Shown here in pieces: positions 1 to 8,205 of a DNA stretch of 10,000 nt (the first letter of the stretch is position 1; every line of letters starts with the position of its first letter). The DNA comes from Penaeus vannamei (taxonomy: Eukaryota; Arthropoda; Malacostraca; Decapoda; Penaeidae). The translations under genes and the position numbers were made by a program. Below the pieces are notes generated by a model. It was not told the origin of the DNA, made no database searches, and saw only the letters and a program-made list of their open reading frames with translations. The stretch is from the NCBI RefSeq assembly GCF_042767895.1, contig NC_091550.1, positions 16,682,723-16,692,722 on the forward strand. The letters are read 5' to 3'.

Positions 1-77
<77 letters not shown>
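1..77. repeat. (TG)n microsatellite, at least 38 units, truncated by window edge
   Basis: Uninterrupted TG dinucleotides run from the first base, so the true left end lies outside the window. The tract breaks at a TA step at 77-78. Long alternating purine-pyrimidine TG tracts are known to adopt Z-DNA under supercoiling. The open frame across it encodes only Val-Cys alternation and is not a gene. Confidence 0.98.
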
Positions 78-83
<6 letters not shown>

Positions 84-180
84 TCACGCGCGTGTGGTGT
101 AGCAATACGAATGCGTGTGAGTGTGCACGCATGTGTGTGTGGTACACGCACTCGCATTCGTGAGCAAGCGCACGTGTGCT
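78..180. repeat. Degenerate TG/CG-rich tail of the (TG)n tract, with a short inverted repeat
   Basis: The sequence stays largely alternating purine-pyrimidine but mixes TG, CG and CA steps, as expected of an old, mutated TG tract. It contains the palindrome CACGCGCGTG at 85-94, a strong Z-DNA-type stretch. A 9-bp inverted repeat (ACGAATGCG at 107-115, complement at 153-161) is followed inside by four further pairs after a bulge. Confidence 0.75.
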
Positions 181-880
<700 letters not shown>

Positions 881-972
<92 letters not shown>

Positions 973-987
973 AGAGAAAAAGAGAGA
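881..987. repeat. (AG)n microsatellite with interrupted AAAG 3' end
   Basis: About 42 perfect AG units (881-964), followed by AAAG/AAAAAG interruptions to 987. Interruptions confined to one end suggest point mutations stabilising that side of the tract. Same motif and strand polarity as 396-501. Confidence 0.97.
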
Positions 988-1194
988 TTCTCCTCCATGC
1001 TACTACCGTATCCCATATTAAAACATCGCCCAGGTTGGCAACAGTCTGTCCTGGCGCGGAGCCATTAACGTGCCACGACGCAAGATAAATTTAGTCACCG
1101 GTACATTTTACTGCCATGTCGGAGAGCATCGTATACAAACACTGTCGATAAAATTTATGAAATTGACGTGCGCGAGATCGAGCCTCCCACTCCC
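988..1194. other. Unique stretch, nothing recognised
   Basis: About 200 bp of balanced composition with several CpG-containing words, not repetitive. A 5-bp inverted repeat (CCAGG/CCTGG) near 1031-1055 is too short to call. No coding family is recognisable in any frame. Confidence 0.5.
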
Positions 1195-1284
1195 TTTCTC
1201 TCTCTCTCTCTCTCTCCCTCCTTCTCCCTCTTTTCGTGGAGCTCCGACTCGGACGCGAAACAAACAAACAACAAACAAAACAAA
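1195..1284. repeat. Small (CT)n tract and (AAAC)n tract
   Basis: About 11 CT units lie at 1195-1216 and decay into CCCTCC/CTTC. After a 24-bp unique piece, an AAAC-type tetranucleotide run with indels lies at about 1257-1284. They are two independent simple repeats in close proximity. Confidence 0.85.
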
Positions 1285-1535
1285 ATGAGAAAACCCACTT
1301 CCTCATCGCCCGCGGCCATCCTCCAGTCGGGCCGAGATTGTGTCTCCTGAATATCATTTTGTTATCAGTCAATCCGCCACAATACATCCTCAACCCGACT
1401 TTCTCCCGCGACTTTCTCTCCTCCTTGACCCTCAGCTGTAAATATGCGGCCATTCTTTTGCCCTTTCCTGGCTCGTTGATGACCGCCAATTTGATTTTAA
1501 TCTCTCTTACCCAACCCGTTCCAACGAGCCGATGT
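1285..1535. other. Unique stretch, nothing recognised
   Basis: About 250 bp of non-repetitive sequence. The plus-strand frame through here is open for a while (roughly residues 20-110 of a 244-codon frame beginning at 1236), but it starts in the AAAC repeat and ends in a pyrimidine tract giving Phe/Ser/Leu runs. No motif or family is recognisable, so coding status is unsupported. Confidence 0.5.
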
Positions 1536-1960
1536 CTTGGCCGGAACTTCGAGTCGTCTTTTCCGTCGTCATCTTATTTTTGTTCTTTTTTTTGCCATTA
1601 TGCTTTGTATTTCTTCTGTTCCGTCTTCGAGGTTCTCTTTTATTTCCTCTTTTCCGTGTTCAAGATTCTGTTTTCTTCTCTCCCACTTTCTTTCTCTTTC
1701 CCGCCTTCAAGGTCTTTCTCTTTTTTTACTTCTTTTCCGCCTTCGCGTTCCCATTTTCCCGTTTCCACGTTCCTTCTTTATTATTATTATTATTCTCTTC
1801 CTTCTTCAACTTCCTTCCGTTTCTTCCTTTTTTACCTTCAAATACCTACCTTGTTGATGTATGCTTCTGAAGCAGACTTGGCCCCTCCTGCTTCCTCCGT
1901 TCCTTCCCTTTCTCTCTCTCTCGATTCCTTCCCTCTCTCCGTCAAAAAATTCTATCCCGG
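1536..1960. repeat. Degenerate pyrimidine-rich tract with (TTA)n
   Basis: The plus strand is dominated by T and C (TTTC, TTCC, CTTTT words) without a fixed period, consistent with a decayed TTTC/TTCC repeat. A short TTA trinucleotide run lies at 1778-1794, and a CT pulse near 1909-1922. Open frames in all three plus-strand phases are Phe/Leu/Ser-rich, the signature of pyrimidine bias rather than coding. Confidence 0.7.
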
Positions 1961-2539
1961 AATTTCATGAATATCATCCCTCCATCGCCATTCTCACGAC
2001 TCCGCAACGGTATTCAACCCCTTGTTTAAGAAACCTCACGCGACACAACCGCACTGCTTTACCCACTGACCTGCACTGAAGCTGTCAAGAGCGAAAATTT
2101 GCGGCGGCCAGAACAATAAGCAAAGATTGTCTTGGCAAAAACCGCCGCGGTGGTCACATCCCAGACCATCTTGTTGATGAGACCCACAACCGACAAATGT
2201 AACGGGCGGGGAAAGGCGAATGAATATTGCAAGAGAAGAAGAAAAAAAAGTTTCGACGGAACTCTGGTCCATTCGAATCAATGATGGAGAAGAAATGATA
2301 AGGCCAAAGAACTAATCAATATCAAGTCCACCAAAAACATATACAAGGTCTTCTCCAGCTGCCCTTCCCCGGCTCCTGTTTCTCTCTTTCTCACATAAAT
2401 ATACATCTACACACATGCATATATACGTGAATAATTTCACGCATGCATATGTGTGCATTCATTTATGATATGCTCTGCCAGGCCCTCACGTCCTCTGACT
2501 TTTCTTATTTTCTTCCCCTTTTGCTTGCTATCTCTCTCT

Positions 2540-2541
<2 letters not shown>
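1961..2541. other. Unique region, possible remnant of older sequence
   Basis: The most compositionally complex stretch of the left half. The minus strand has an 81-codon open frame (2036-2281) with mixed residues and clustered Cys (GCGSHQQDGLGCDH-like), unlike the repeat-derived frames. I recognise no family, it has no convincing splice or promoter context, and a frame of this size is expected by chance. An embedded hairpin at 2101-2148 is listed separately. Around 2400-2450 there is a CATATA/ACGCATGCATATG-rich AT patch. Confidence 0.45.
2101..2148. other. Imperfect inverted repeat (hairpin)
   Basis: GCGGCG at 2101-2106 pairs with CGCCGC at 2143-2148. Inside it, 2107-2117 pairs with 2126-2136 over 11 positions (nine Watson-Crick, one G-T, one A-C mismatch), leaving an 8-base loop and a small A-rich bulge at 2137-2142. 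The stem is in otherwise unique DNA, so it is not a by-product of a microsatellite. It is shorter than a typical microRNA precursor. Confidence 0.6.

Positions 2542-2632
<91 letters not shown>
2542..2632. repeat. (CT)n microsatellite, about 45 units
   Basis: A perfect CT tract, pyrimidine on the plus strand and so opposite in polarity to the GA tracts at 396 and 881. It is bordered on the left by TATCTCTCTCTGTT and on the right by CTTCCTCTTCC, which leads into the C-rich minisatellite. Confidence 0.98.
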
Positions 2633-2635
<3 letters not shown>

Positions 2636-3090
2636 TCTTCCATATTCTCTCTCTTTCGATCCCTCTCTCTTATTCAATCTTTCACTCCCCTTCCTCCCTT
2701 CTCTCTCCCCTGCCCATTCCCACCTTCCCTCCCTCTCCGCCTCACTCCTCTCACCTTTCCTCCCTCTCTCCCCTCATCCCTCCCACCTTCCCTCCCGCTC
2801 CCTCACCTTTCCCCTCGCCCCTCAACCTTCCCTCCCTCTTCCCCCTCACCCCTCCTACCTTCCCTCCCTATCCCCCTCACCCCTCCTACCCTCCTTCCCT
2901 CTCCCTCTAACCCCTCCTTCCCCATCCCCCCATCCCACCTTCCATCCCCCTCTCCCCCTCTCCCCTTCACCTTTCCGACCTTCCCTTCCTCTCCCCCTCA
3001 CACCTCCCACCTTCCTTCCCTCTCCCCCTCACCCCACCCTCATCATCTCCCCCTCCTTCCCTCCATCTCACCCCTCCCCTCTTTCGAACC
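2633..3090. repeat. C-rich pyrimidine minisatellite, unit about 31 bp
   Basis: The word ACCTTCC (or ACCCTCC) recurs at about 2722, 2785, 2825, 2857, 2888, 2937, 2978 and 3009, with spacings clustering at 31-32 bp and larger irregular steps of 40-63. Units carry CCCTCCCTCT and CCCCCTCACC blocks. The many C3-C5 runs make the plus strand i-motif-prone and the minus strand G-quadruplex-prone. Pro/Ser/Leu open frames here are artefacts of composition. Confidence 0.85.
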
Positions 3091-3245
3091 ATTCTGGCCT
3101 CCCAAAAGAGCAGAAAAGCCGCGAGGACACTCTGGCGTCCGTTCACACCGGCACAGATGGGCATGACCCCAATATCCCCGACGTGGCAACCCTTTCATGC
3201 TTTTCTTGATTCGCTCGGACTTCCAGGTGGTCTTGGAGGCGGACT
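3091..3245. other. Short unique stretch, nothing recognised
   Basis: About 150 bp of balanced unique sequence between two pyrimidine repeats. No exon or regulatory signal could be supported. Confidence 0.5.
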
Positions 3246-3311
3246 CCGGCTTCTGCTTCTGCTTCTTCTTCTTTTTCTTTCTTTCTTCTTCTTGTTTCTT
3301 CTTCTTCCTTT

Positions 3312-3364
<53 letters not shown>

Positions 3365-3505
3365 TTCTTCTTCTTCTTCTTCTTCTTCTTCTTCTTCTTC
3401 TTTCTTTCTTTCTTTCTTCTTCTTCTTCTGCTGCTGCTGCTTCTGCTGCTGCTTCTGCTTCTTCTTCGTTTACTTCTTCTTCTTCTTTTGTTTCTTCTTC
3501 TTCCT
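3246..3505. repeat. Nested TTTC / TTC / CTG repeat block
   Basis: The plus strand runs through CTT-rich lead-in (3250-3308), (TTTC)n at about 3309-3361, (TTC)14 at about 3360-3401, TTTC again at 3399-3418, then CTG units mixed with TTC (3426-3462), and finally TTC with G interruptions to 3503. TTC/GAA arrays are known triplex formers and CTG/CAG arrays known hairpin formers. The Leu/Phe/Ser and Lys/Arg frames across it are translation artefacts. Confidence 0.95.
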
Positions 3506-3608
3506 ATATAGAGCCGATTTTTAACTGTCTGCACACACTTATGTAAATAAATGTATGTATGTAAGCATGGTGGAAGGTAAATCCCTTTACCGTGTTGATA
3601 CTAAAGTA
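3506..3608. other. Short unique AT-rich stretch
   Basis: Begins with CTATATAGAG (TATATA at 3505-3510) and holds a small (ATGT)n-like run at 3550-3562. The TATA-like word is not accompanied by a recognisable transcript, so no promoter is called. Confidence 0.45.
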
Positions 3609-3670
3609 GAAAATCCCACAATGCACAAACTAGATTTATTAGATAGATTTAGTTTGTGCATTGTCTTTTC
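3609..3670. other. Near-perfect long hairpin (62 nt inverted repeat)
   Basis: Bases 3618-3639 pair with 3643-3664 over 22 consecutive positions. All are Watson-Crick except two G-T pairs (3633 with 3649, 3636 with 3646), leaving a 3-base loop. The outermost 15 pairs are perfect (ACAATGCACAAACTA and its complement). After an asymmetric internal loop (TCCC against C), 3609-3613 pairs with 3666-3670. The sequence is not a simple repeat, so the symmetry is not trivial. It could be a microRNA-like precursor, a collapsed miniature inverted-repeat element, or a cruciform created by replication template switching. Confidence 0.8.
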
Positions 3671-3677
3671 CCCTAAA

Positions 3678-3678
<1 letters not shown>

Positions 3679-3768
<90 letters not shown>
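3679..3768. repeat. (TG)45 microsatellite
   Basis: A perfect 90-bp TG tract starting nine bases after the hairpin at 3609-3670 and passing without spacer into AGTG repeats. Confidence 0.98.
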
Positions 3769-3770
<2 letters not shown>

Positions 3771-3861
3771 TGAGTGAGTGAGTGAGGAGTGAGTGAGTGA
3801 GTGAGTGAGTGAGTGAGTGAGTGTGAGTGTGCGCGTGAGTGTTTGAGTGTGTGTGTGTGTG
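3769..3861. repeat. (AGTG)n tetranucleotide repeat with degenerate TG tail
   Basis: AGTG units run from 3769 to about 3822, interrupted once by an extra GAG near 3785-3787. A decayed TG/CG/AG mixture then runs to 3861, including a further short TG run near 3847-3861. Together with 3679-3768 this is one compound microsatellite in which AGTG probably arose by a T-to-A change in TG units that then expanded. Confidence 0.95.
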
Positions 3862-4405
3862 CGTACAGATAGACAAGACTGATACATGAAAACATAACAA
3901 ATCCAAAGTTTTCCGGGAACACCAGCAACGCCTCCCCCTCCACCCATCCCCCCGTCCTCGCCCCCCCCCCCGCACTAGGCGCCCTGGACTCCCTCTTTCC
4001 CGAGTCTTTTCATTTCTATTTCCTTTCTCCATCTTCTATTACAGACGCCATCTTCCCCTCCTTCCCCGCCTTTCTTATTCACTTACACTCTAATCACCCC
4101 CATCCTCCCTTCTCTTTTTATCTCTCTTTCTCCTTCTTTTTTTCTCATTCTCTCTCTTATCCTGCATTCCCCTGACATTCTCGTCTGCACAAATAAATCC
4201 TCCATTTCGCCTCATCTCCCTCTGATCCCGTTTCTCTCTTTCGTCTTATCTCTTTACTTCCCCCCGTTCTCTTCTTTCTTCTGATATCCATTTTTTCCTG
4301 TTTCCTAATCTTCTCATTTTCTCATTTCTTCCTCTTTCTTTTATCATCTCCCCCCCCCCCAGCCAGTCCCTTGGGTAAGTGTAATGTCTGCTGAGGTATT
4401 GAGGG
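3862..4405. other. C/T-rich unique stretch with two C11 runs
   Basis: Over 500 bp without a gene. It starts as mixed sequence and becomes C/T-rich and loosely TTTC/CTCC-like from about 4050. C homopolymers of 11 bases lie at 3961-3971 and 4350-4360. A run of pyrimidines ending in CAG at 4360-4362 followed by GTAAGT at 4375-4380 resembles splice signals, but would enclose only 12 bases. Confidence 0.55.
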
Positions 4406-4620
4406 GAGGGGATAGGGAGGAGGAGGAGGAGGAGGAGGAGGAGGAGGAGGAGGAGGAGGAGGAGGAGGATGGGGAAGAGGAGCAGGAGGAGGAGGAGGAG
4501 GGGGGGAAAGGGAGGATGGGGAGGAGGAGGAGGAGGGGAAAGGGAGGATGGGGAGGAGGAGGGGAAAGGGAGGAGGAGGAGGAGGAGGAGGAGGAGGAGG
4601 AGGAGGAGGAGGAGGATGGG
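4406..4620. repeat. (AGG)n purine tracts with an internal tandem unit
   Basis: Two AGG/GGA trinucleotide tracts (about 4416-4469 and 4569-4616) flank a stretch in which the word GGGAAAGGGAGGATGGGGAG recurs about 36 bp apart. The plus strand is almost entirely purine, with only scattered T and C. Runs of G2-G7 make the plus strand G-quadruplex-prone. Glu/Gly and Arg-rich frames are artefacts. Confidence 0.95.
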
Positions 4621-4700
4621 GAAGGGAAATGGAGGAAGGGGAGGAGAAATGGAGGAAGGGGAGGAGAAATGGAGGAAGGGGAAGGGAAATGGAGGAAGGG
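4621..4700. repeat. Four exact-length tandem copies of a 20-bp purine unit
   Basis: Four units start at 4621, 4641, 4661 and 4681. All end in the 14-mer AAATGGAGGAAGGG-type core, and they differ only in the first six bases (GAAGGG in units 1 and 4, GAGGAG in units 2 and 3). The two variants are arranged A-B-B-A. Confidence 0.95.
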
Positions 4701-5030
4701 GAGGAGGAGGAGGAGAGAGGGGGAGGAGAGGAGAGGGGCGAGGAGGACGAGGAGGAGGAGGAGGAGGGGGAGGGAAGGAGAAGGAAGAGGTAGAAGCAGA
4801 AAAGGGTGAAGAAAGACAGGGAATGGGAGAGGATGCAAATTCCTCTTGCTTCAATGTAAATGCATGAGAGAACAAGACGAAACACGATGGGGTGCCAGGG
4901 AATAGGAAGTGGGAGGAGGAGACAAGAAAATGATAGGTAGAGAGAGAGAGAGAGGATGAGGATGGTGGCACTGAGAGATGACGTGAGGGAGACGAAACCA
5001 GGGGAGAGTTCAGAAAGAAAGAGAGGGAGG
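4701..5030. repeat. Degenerate purine-rich sequence with a short less-repetitive core
   Basis: GGA/GAGG words continue to about 4800, decay into mixed purine-rich sequence (4801-4935), include a short AG run at 4940-4954, and resume as GGGA/GAGG toward 5030. The 4835-4870 piece is the only balanced part. No gene is recognisable. Confidence 0.7.
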
Positions 5031-5515
<485 letters not shown>

Positions 5516-5528
5516 AATCATCTTTTCC

Positions 5529-5552
5529 AAAAAAAAAAAAAAAAAAAAAAAA
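5529..5552 (+). repeat. A24 homopolymer
   Basis: An uninterrupted run of 24 A at the end of the purine block, preceded by TCATCTTTTCC. It could be a slippage-expanded A tract or the tail of an old retro-inserted sequence. I see no polyadenylation signal just upstream and no clear flanking target duplication. Confidence 0.95.
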
Positions 5553-5704
5553 TGTATTCACATACCACTTTCCCGCACTCCACTCTGCACTCACATCCCG
5601 GTAGTCAACATACCTGAAAAAAGGGATAAGGTTATTAGCAAATGGAATTACTGATTTTTTTTTTCTTTTTCTTTTTTTTAACTGACATAAAGACTAGTGC
5701 GTGA
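5553..5704. other. Unique stretch ending in a T-rich run
   Basis: About 100 bp of unique sequence followed by a T-rich run at 5655-5679 (T10, C, T5, C, T8). The T run is complementary to the A24 tract at 5529-5552. No gene is recognisable. Confidence 0.6.
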
Positions 5705-5940
5705 TAAAAGAATGAGAAGGAGGGGGAGGAGGGGTGGAAGGAGGAGGAGAGAGGAGGGAGGTAGGAGAGAGAGGATATTGAAGGAGGGAAGGAGGGAGGC
5801 AGGGAGGGGAGGGGAGGGAAAGGGGGGGGTGAGAGGGGAGAGGGAAGGGGGGAGGGAGGGGAGCGAAGGGAAGGAGGTGAGAGGGGAGAGGGAAGGGGGA
5901 GGGAGAAGGGATGGAGGGAGAGAGAGGGAGAGAGACAAAG
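5705..5940. repeat. Purine-rich minisatellite with a 48-bp duplication
   Basis: The plus strand is A/G-only for most of its length (GGGA, GAGG, AAGG words). A segment beginning GTGAGAGGGGAGAGGGAAGG at 5829 recurs at 5877, giving a 48-bp period. G runs of up to eight bases occur near 5822-5829. Frames through it are Arg/Gly/Glu or Ser/Pro/Leu artefacts. Confidence 0.88.
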
Positions 5941-6028
5941 ACAGGGAGCTTGTACGTGAACGTTGCGTGTGTGCGCAGATATGTGTTTATATATAAACTG
6001 CAATACATATCAGCGGTAGAACTAGCAC
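5941..6028. other. Short unique spacer with TG/TATA words
   Basis: About 90 bp linking the purine block to the AACCT-like array, including GTGTGTGCGCAGATATGTG and TATATATAAA. Nothing functional can be supported. Confidence 0.45.
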
Positions 6029-6967
6029 CAGAACTTATTCAGAACCTGAACGGAACCGAACCAAAACCTAACCCGAACCGTATCAGAACCTAACTAGAGA
6101 TCCAGAACCGAATCAGATCCTAACCAAAAATCTAAACAAAGGAATCAGAACCTAACCAGAGGACCAGAACCGAAACAAGACCTAACCAAAACCGAATCAG
6201 AACCTAACCAGAGAACCAAAACTGAATCAGAACCTAACCAAAACTTAAACAAAGGAATCAGAACTTAACCATAGACTCAGAACCTAACCAGAGAATCAGA
6301 ACCGAACCAAGACCTAACCAAAACCCAAACAAACGAATCAGAACCTAACCAGAGAACCAGAACCGAACCAAAACCTAAACAAACGCATCAGAACCTTAAC
6401 AAAACCGAATCAGAACCTAACCAAACAAACGAATTAGAACCTAACCAGAGAATCTGAACCTTAACAAAACCGAATCAGAACCCAAACAAACGCATCAGAA
6501 CCGAACCAGAGAACCAGAACCTTAACAAACCGAACCAGAACCCAAACAAACGCATAAGAACCGAACCAGCGAATCAGAACCTTAACAAAACCGAATCAGA
6601 ACCTAACCGGAGAACCATAACCTTAACAAAACCGAATCAGAACCCAAACAAACGCATCAGAACCTAACCAGAGAATCTGAACCTTAACAAAACCGAATCA
6701 GAACCTAACCGGAGAACCATAACCTTAACAAAACCGAATCACAGAACCCAAACAAACGCATCAGAACCTAACCAGAGAATCTGAACCTTAACAAAACCGA
6801 ATCAGAACCTAACCAGAGAACCATAACCTTAACAAAACCGAATCAGAACCCAAACAAACGCATCAGAACCTAACCAGAGAATCTGAACCTTAACAAAACC
6901 GAATCAGAACCGAACCAGCGAATCAGAACCTTAACAAACCCGAATCAGAACCCAAACAAACGCATCA
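6029..6967. repeat. Telomere-like (AACCT-related) satellite with 102-bp higher-order repeat
   Basis: Roughly 940 bp built from AACCTA, AACCGA, AACCAG, AATCAG and AACAAA words, almost without G runs or T runs on the plus strand. The 7-mer CCTAACC occurs about 17 times. Right of 6551 the array is ordered: the marker CGCATCAGAAC (one copy reads CGCATAAG; the last is cut after CGCATCA) recurs at 6551, 6653, 6757, 6859 and 6961 with spacings of 102, 104, 102 and 102. Each 102-bp unit has two 41-bp modules (starting CAGAACCTAACC or CAGAACCGAACC) and one 20-bp module ending CAAACAAACGCAT. The unit from 6491 to 6551 is 60 bp and lacks one 41-bp module; the unit before it (6384 to 6491) is irregular. 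Left of 6384 only the short words persist. Stops occur in all frames. Confidence 0.93.
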
Positions 6968-7175
6968 CGGAAAATGGAAGTAATTAACTGAGCGATATCA
7001 ATCAGCGATAATCATTTACACTCAAACACATATGAATAGTCCAATCCCCCTTCGTTTCCCTATCGTTCTCTCTCTTGTTTCTCTTTCTTTCTTATTTACT
7101 TCGTTTCCCTATTATTCTCTCTTATCTATCTTTCATTCTTTTTTCCTTTCTTTCTCTCTCTCTTCTCTCAATATA
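6968..7175. other. Unique stretch passing into pyrimidine-rich DNA, with a short direct duplication
   Basis: About 60 bp of balanced sequence (GAAGTAATTAACTGAGCGATATC and similar words) follows the satellite. After it come T/C-rich words in which TTCGTTTCCCTAT...TTCTCTCTCTT is present at 7051 and again, diverged, at 7100 (49-bp step). No gene is recognisable. Confidence 0.6.
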
Positions 7176-7500
7176 GGGAACGGGACGGGGAAGGGAAAGG
7201 GAAGGAAAAGGGAGACAGAAGGAGAAGGGAAAGGGGACGACGGAAGAGGAGAAGGAGAATAAGGGGGAATTGAAAGGGGAAGGAGAAGAAGAGGAAGAAG
7301 GGGATGGAGATGAAGAGGAAGAAGGGGAAGGAGAATAAGAATAAGAAGGGGATGGAGAAGAAGAGGAAGAAGGGGAAGGAGAAGAAGAAGGGGAAGGAGA
7401 AGTAGAGGAAGAAGGGGAAGGAGAAGAAGAGGAAGAAGGAGGAGAAGAAGAGGAAGAAGGGGAAGGATAAAAAGAGGAAAAGAAAGGAAGGGAAAAAGAA
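7176..7500. repeat. GAA/GGA purine minisatellite, period about 24 bp
   Basis: The word GAGGAAGAAGG recurs at about 7292, 7316, 7364, 7406, 7430 and 7451, with spacings of 24, 48, 42, 24 and 21. The basic unit is therefore about 24 bp with 3-bp-step length variation. The minus-strand Ser/Pro frame stays open because the indels keep phase in a GAA/GGA array, but it has no domain or non-repeat core. Confidence 0.88.
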
Positions 7501-7685
7501 GTGGCAGGGAAGAGAACATACCGACAGCGGATTTCCATTTTTTTCCCCGCCAAAATCGTCCGCCTTTTACGCCACCCCCCTACCCCCCACGCCCACCCCA
7601 CCCCACGCCCCGCCCTTCATATGGACGCTGCAATTATGTCACTCACGTCACCTCATCCTGATTTATTGCTGACTGAACGGGCTAA
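7501..7685. other. Unique stretch with C-rich centre
   Basis: About 185 bp of complex sequence between two purine minisatellites, with a CCCC-rich patch at 7573-7613. A plus-strand frame (from 7501) reads mixed residues here but runs into Gly/Arg/Glu repeat. No recognisable protein family. Confidence 0.5.
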
Positions 7686-8205
7686 GAGGGGAAAATGGGG
7701 GGGGATTGGAGGACTGACGGGGCTAGGAGAGAGAAGATGGGGGGGAAGGGGGGGGGGGGAGGATAAGGACAGGAGCGAGGGTGCGGATGGGGAAAGGATG
7801 GGACTAGTTGAAGAAGGTGAGGATAGAGGAGGTGAAGCTAAGATAGAGGATGAAAATGCGGAAGGGTGGGGCTAGGACAGAGGGTGAGGATAGGGAAGGC
7901 GAAGCTAGGATTGGGGGATGATAGAGTTAGGGGAGTGAGTGAGAATGAGAGATAAGGATGGGGCTAAGGGTGAGGGTGAGGATGGGGGAGGGAGGGGCTG
8001 AGAGGGGTGAGGATGGGGGAGGGAGGGGCTAAGAGAGGGGGTGAGGATGGAGGAGGGAGGGACTAGGAGATCGAGTGAGAGTGGGAGAGAATATGGGATG
8101 GCGGAGATAGGAGAGAAGGATAGGGGAGGGAGGGGCAAGGAGAGAAGGATGAGGGATGGAGGGGCTAGGAGAGAAGGATGGGGCTAAGGGCTAGGAGAGA
8201 TGACA
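7686..8205. repeat. G-rich minisatellite, units about 31-34 bp
   Basis: Recurring words GTGAGGATGG and GGGGCTAGGA/GGGGCTAAG mark units. The clearest starts are 7976, 8007 and 8041 (31 and 34 bp apart), with increasingly diverged copies on both sides. Long G runs occur at 7739-7760 (including G9). The plus strand is G-quadruplex-prone. Confidence 0.85.

Noticed and set aside
2036..2281. 81-codon minus-strand frame with clustered Cys
   Set aside because: Mixed composition but no recognised family, and a frame of this length is common by chance. Would need a protein search with a significant hit in other species to be reconsidered.
2443..3166. Plus-strand frames of 155 and 237 codons, Ser/Leu/Pro-rich
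   Set aside because: Translation of (CT)n and the C-rich minisatellite; overlapping frames have the same character.
3500..3515. TATATA as a core promoter
   Set aside because: A lone TATA-like word at the end of a TTC repeat with no downstream transcript or coding region.
4350..4380. Pyrimidine tract plus CAG followed by GTAAGT, suggesting a 12-base micro-exon
   Set aside because: A C11 homopolymer supplies the tract, there is no neighbouring exon, and such pairs are common by chance.
6029..6967. CRISPR-like array of repeats and spacers
   Set aside because: Units are adjacent variants of the same short words with no unique spacers, and the genome context is eukaryotic.
7122..7601. 159-codon minus-strand Ser/Pro frame
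   Set aside because: Comes from the GAA/GGA minisatellite; no domain, no unique segment long enough to judge.
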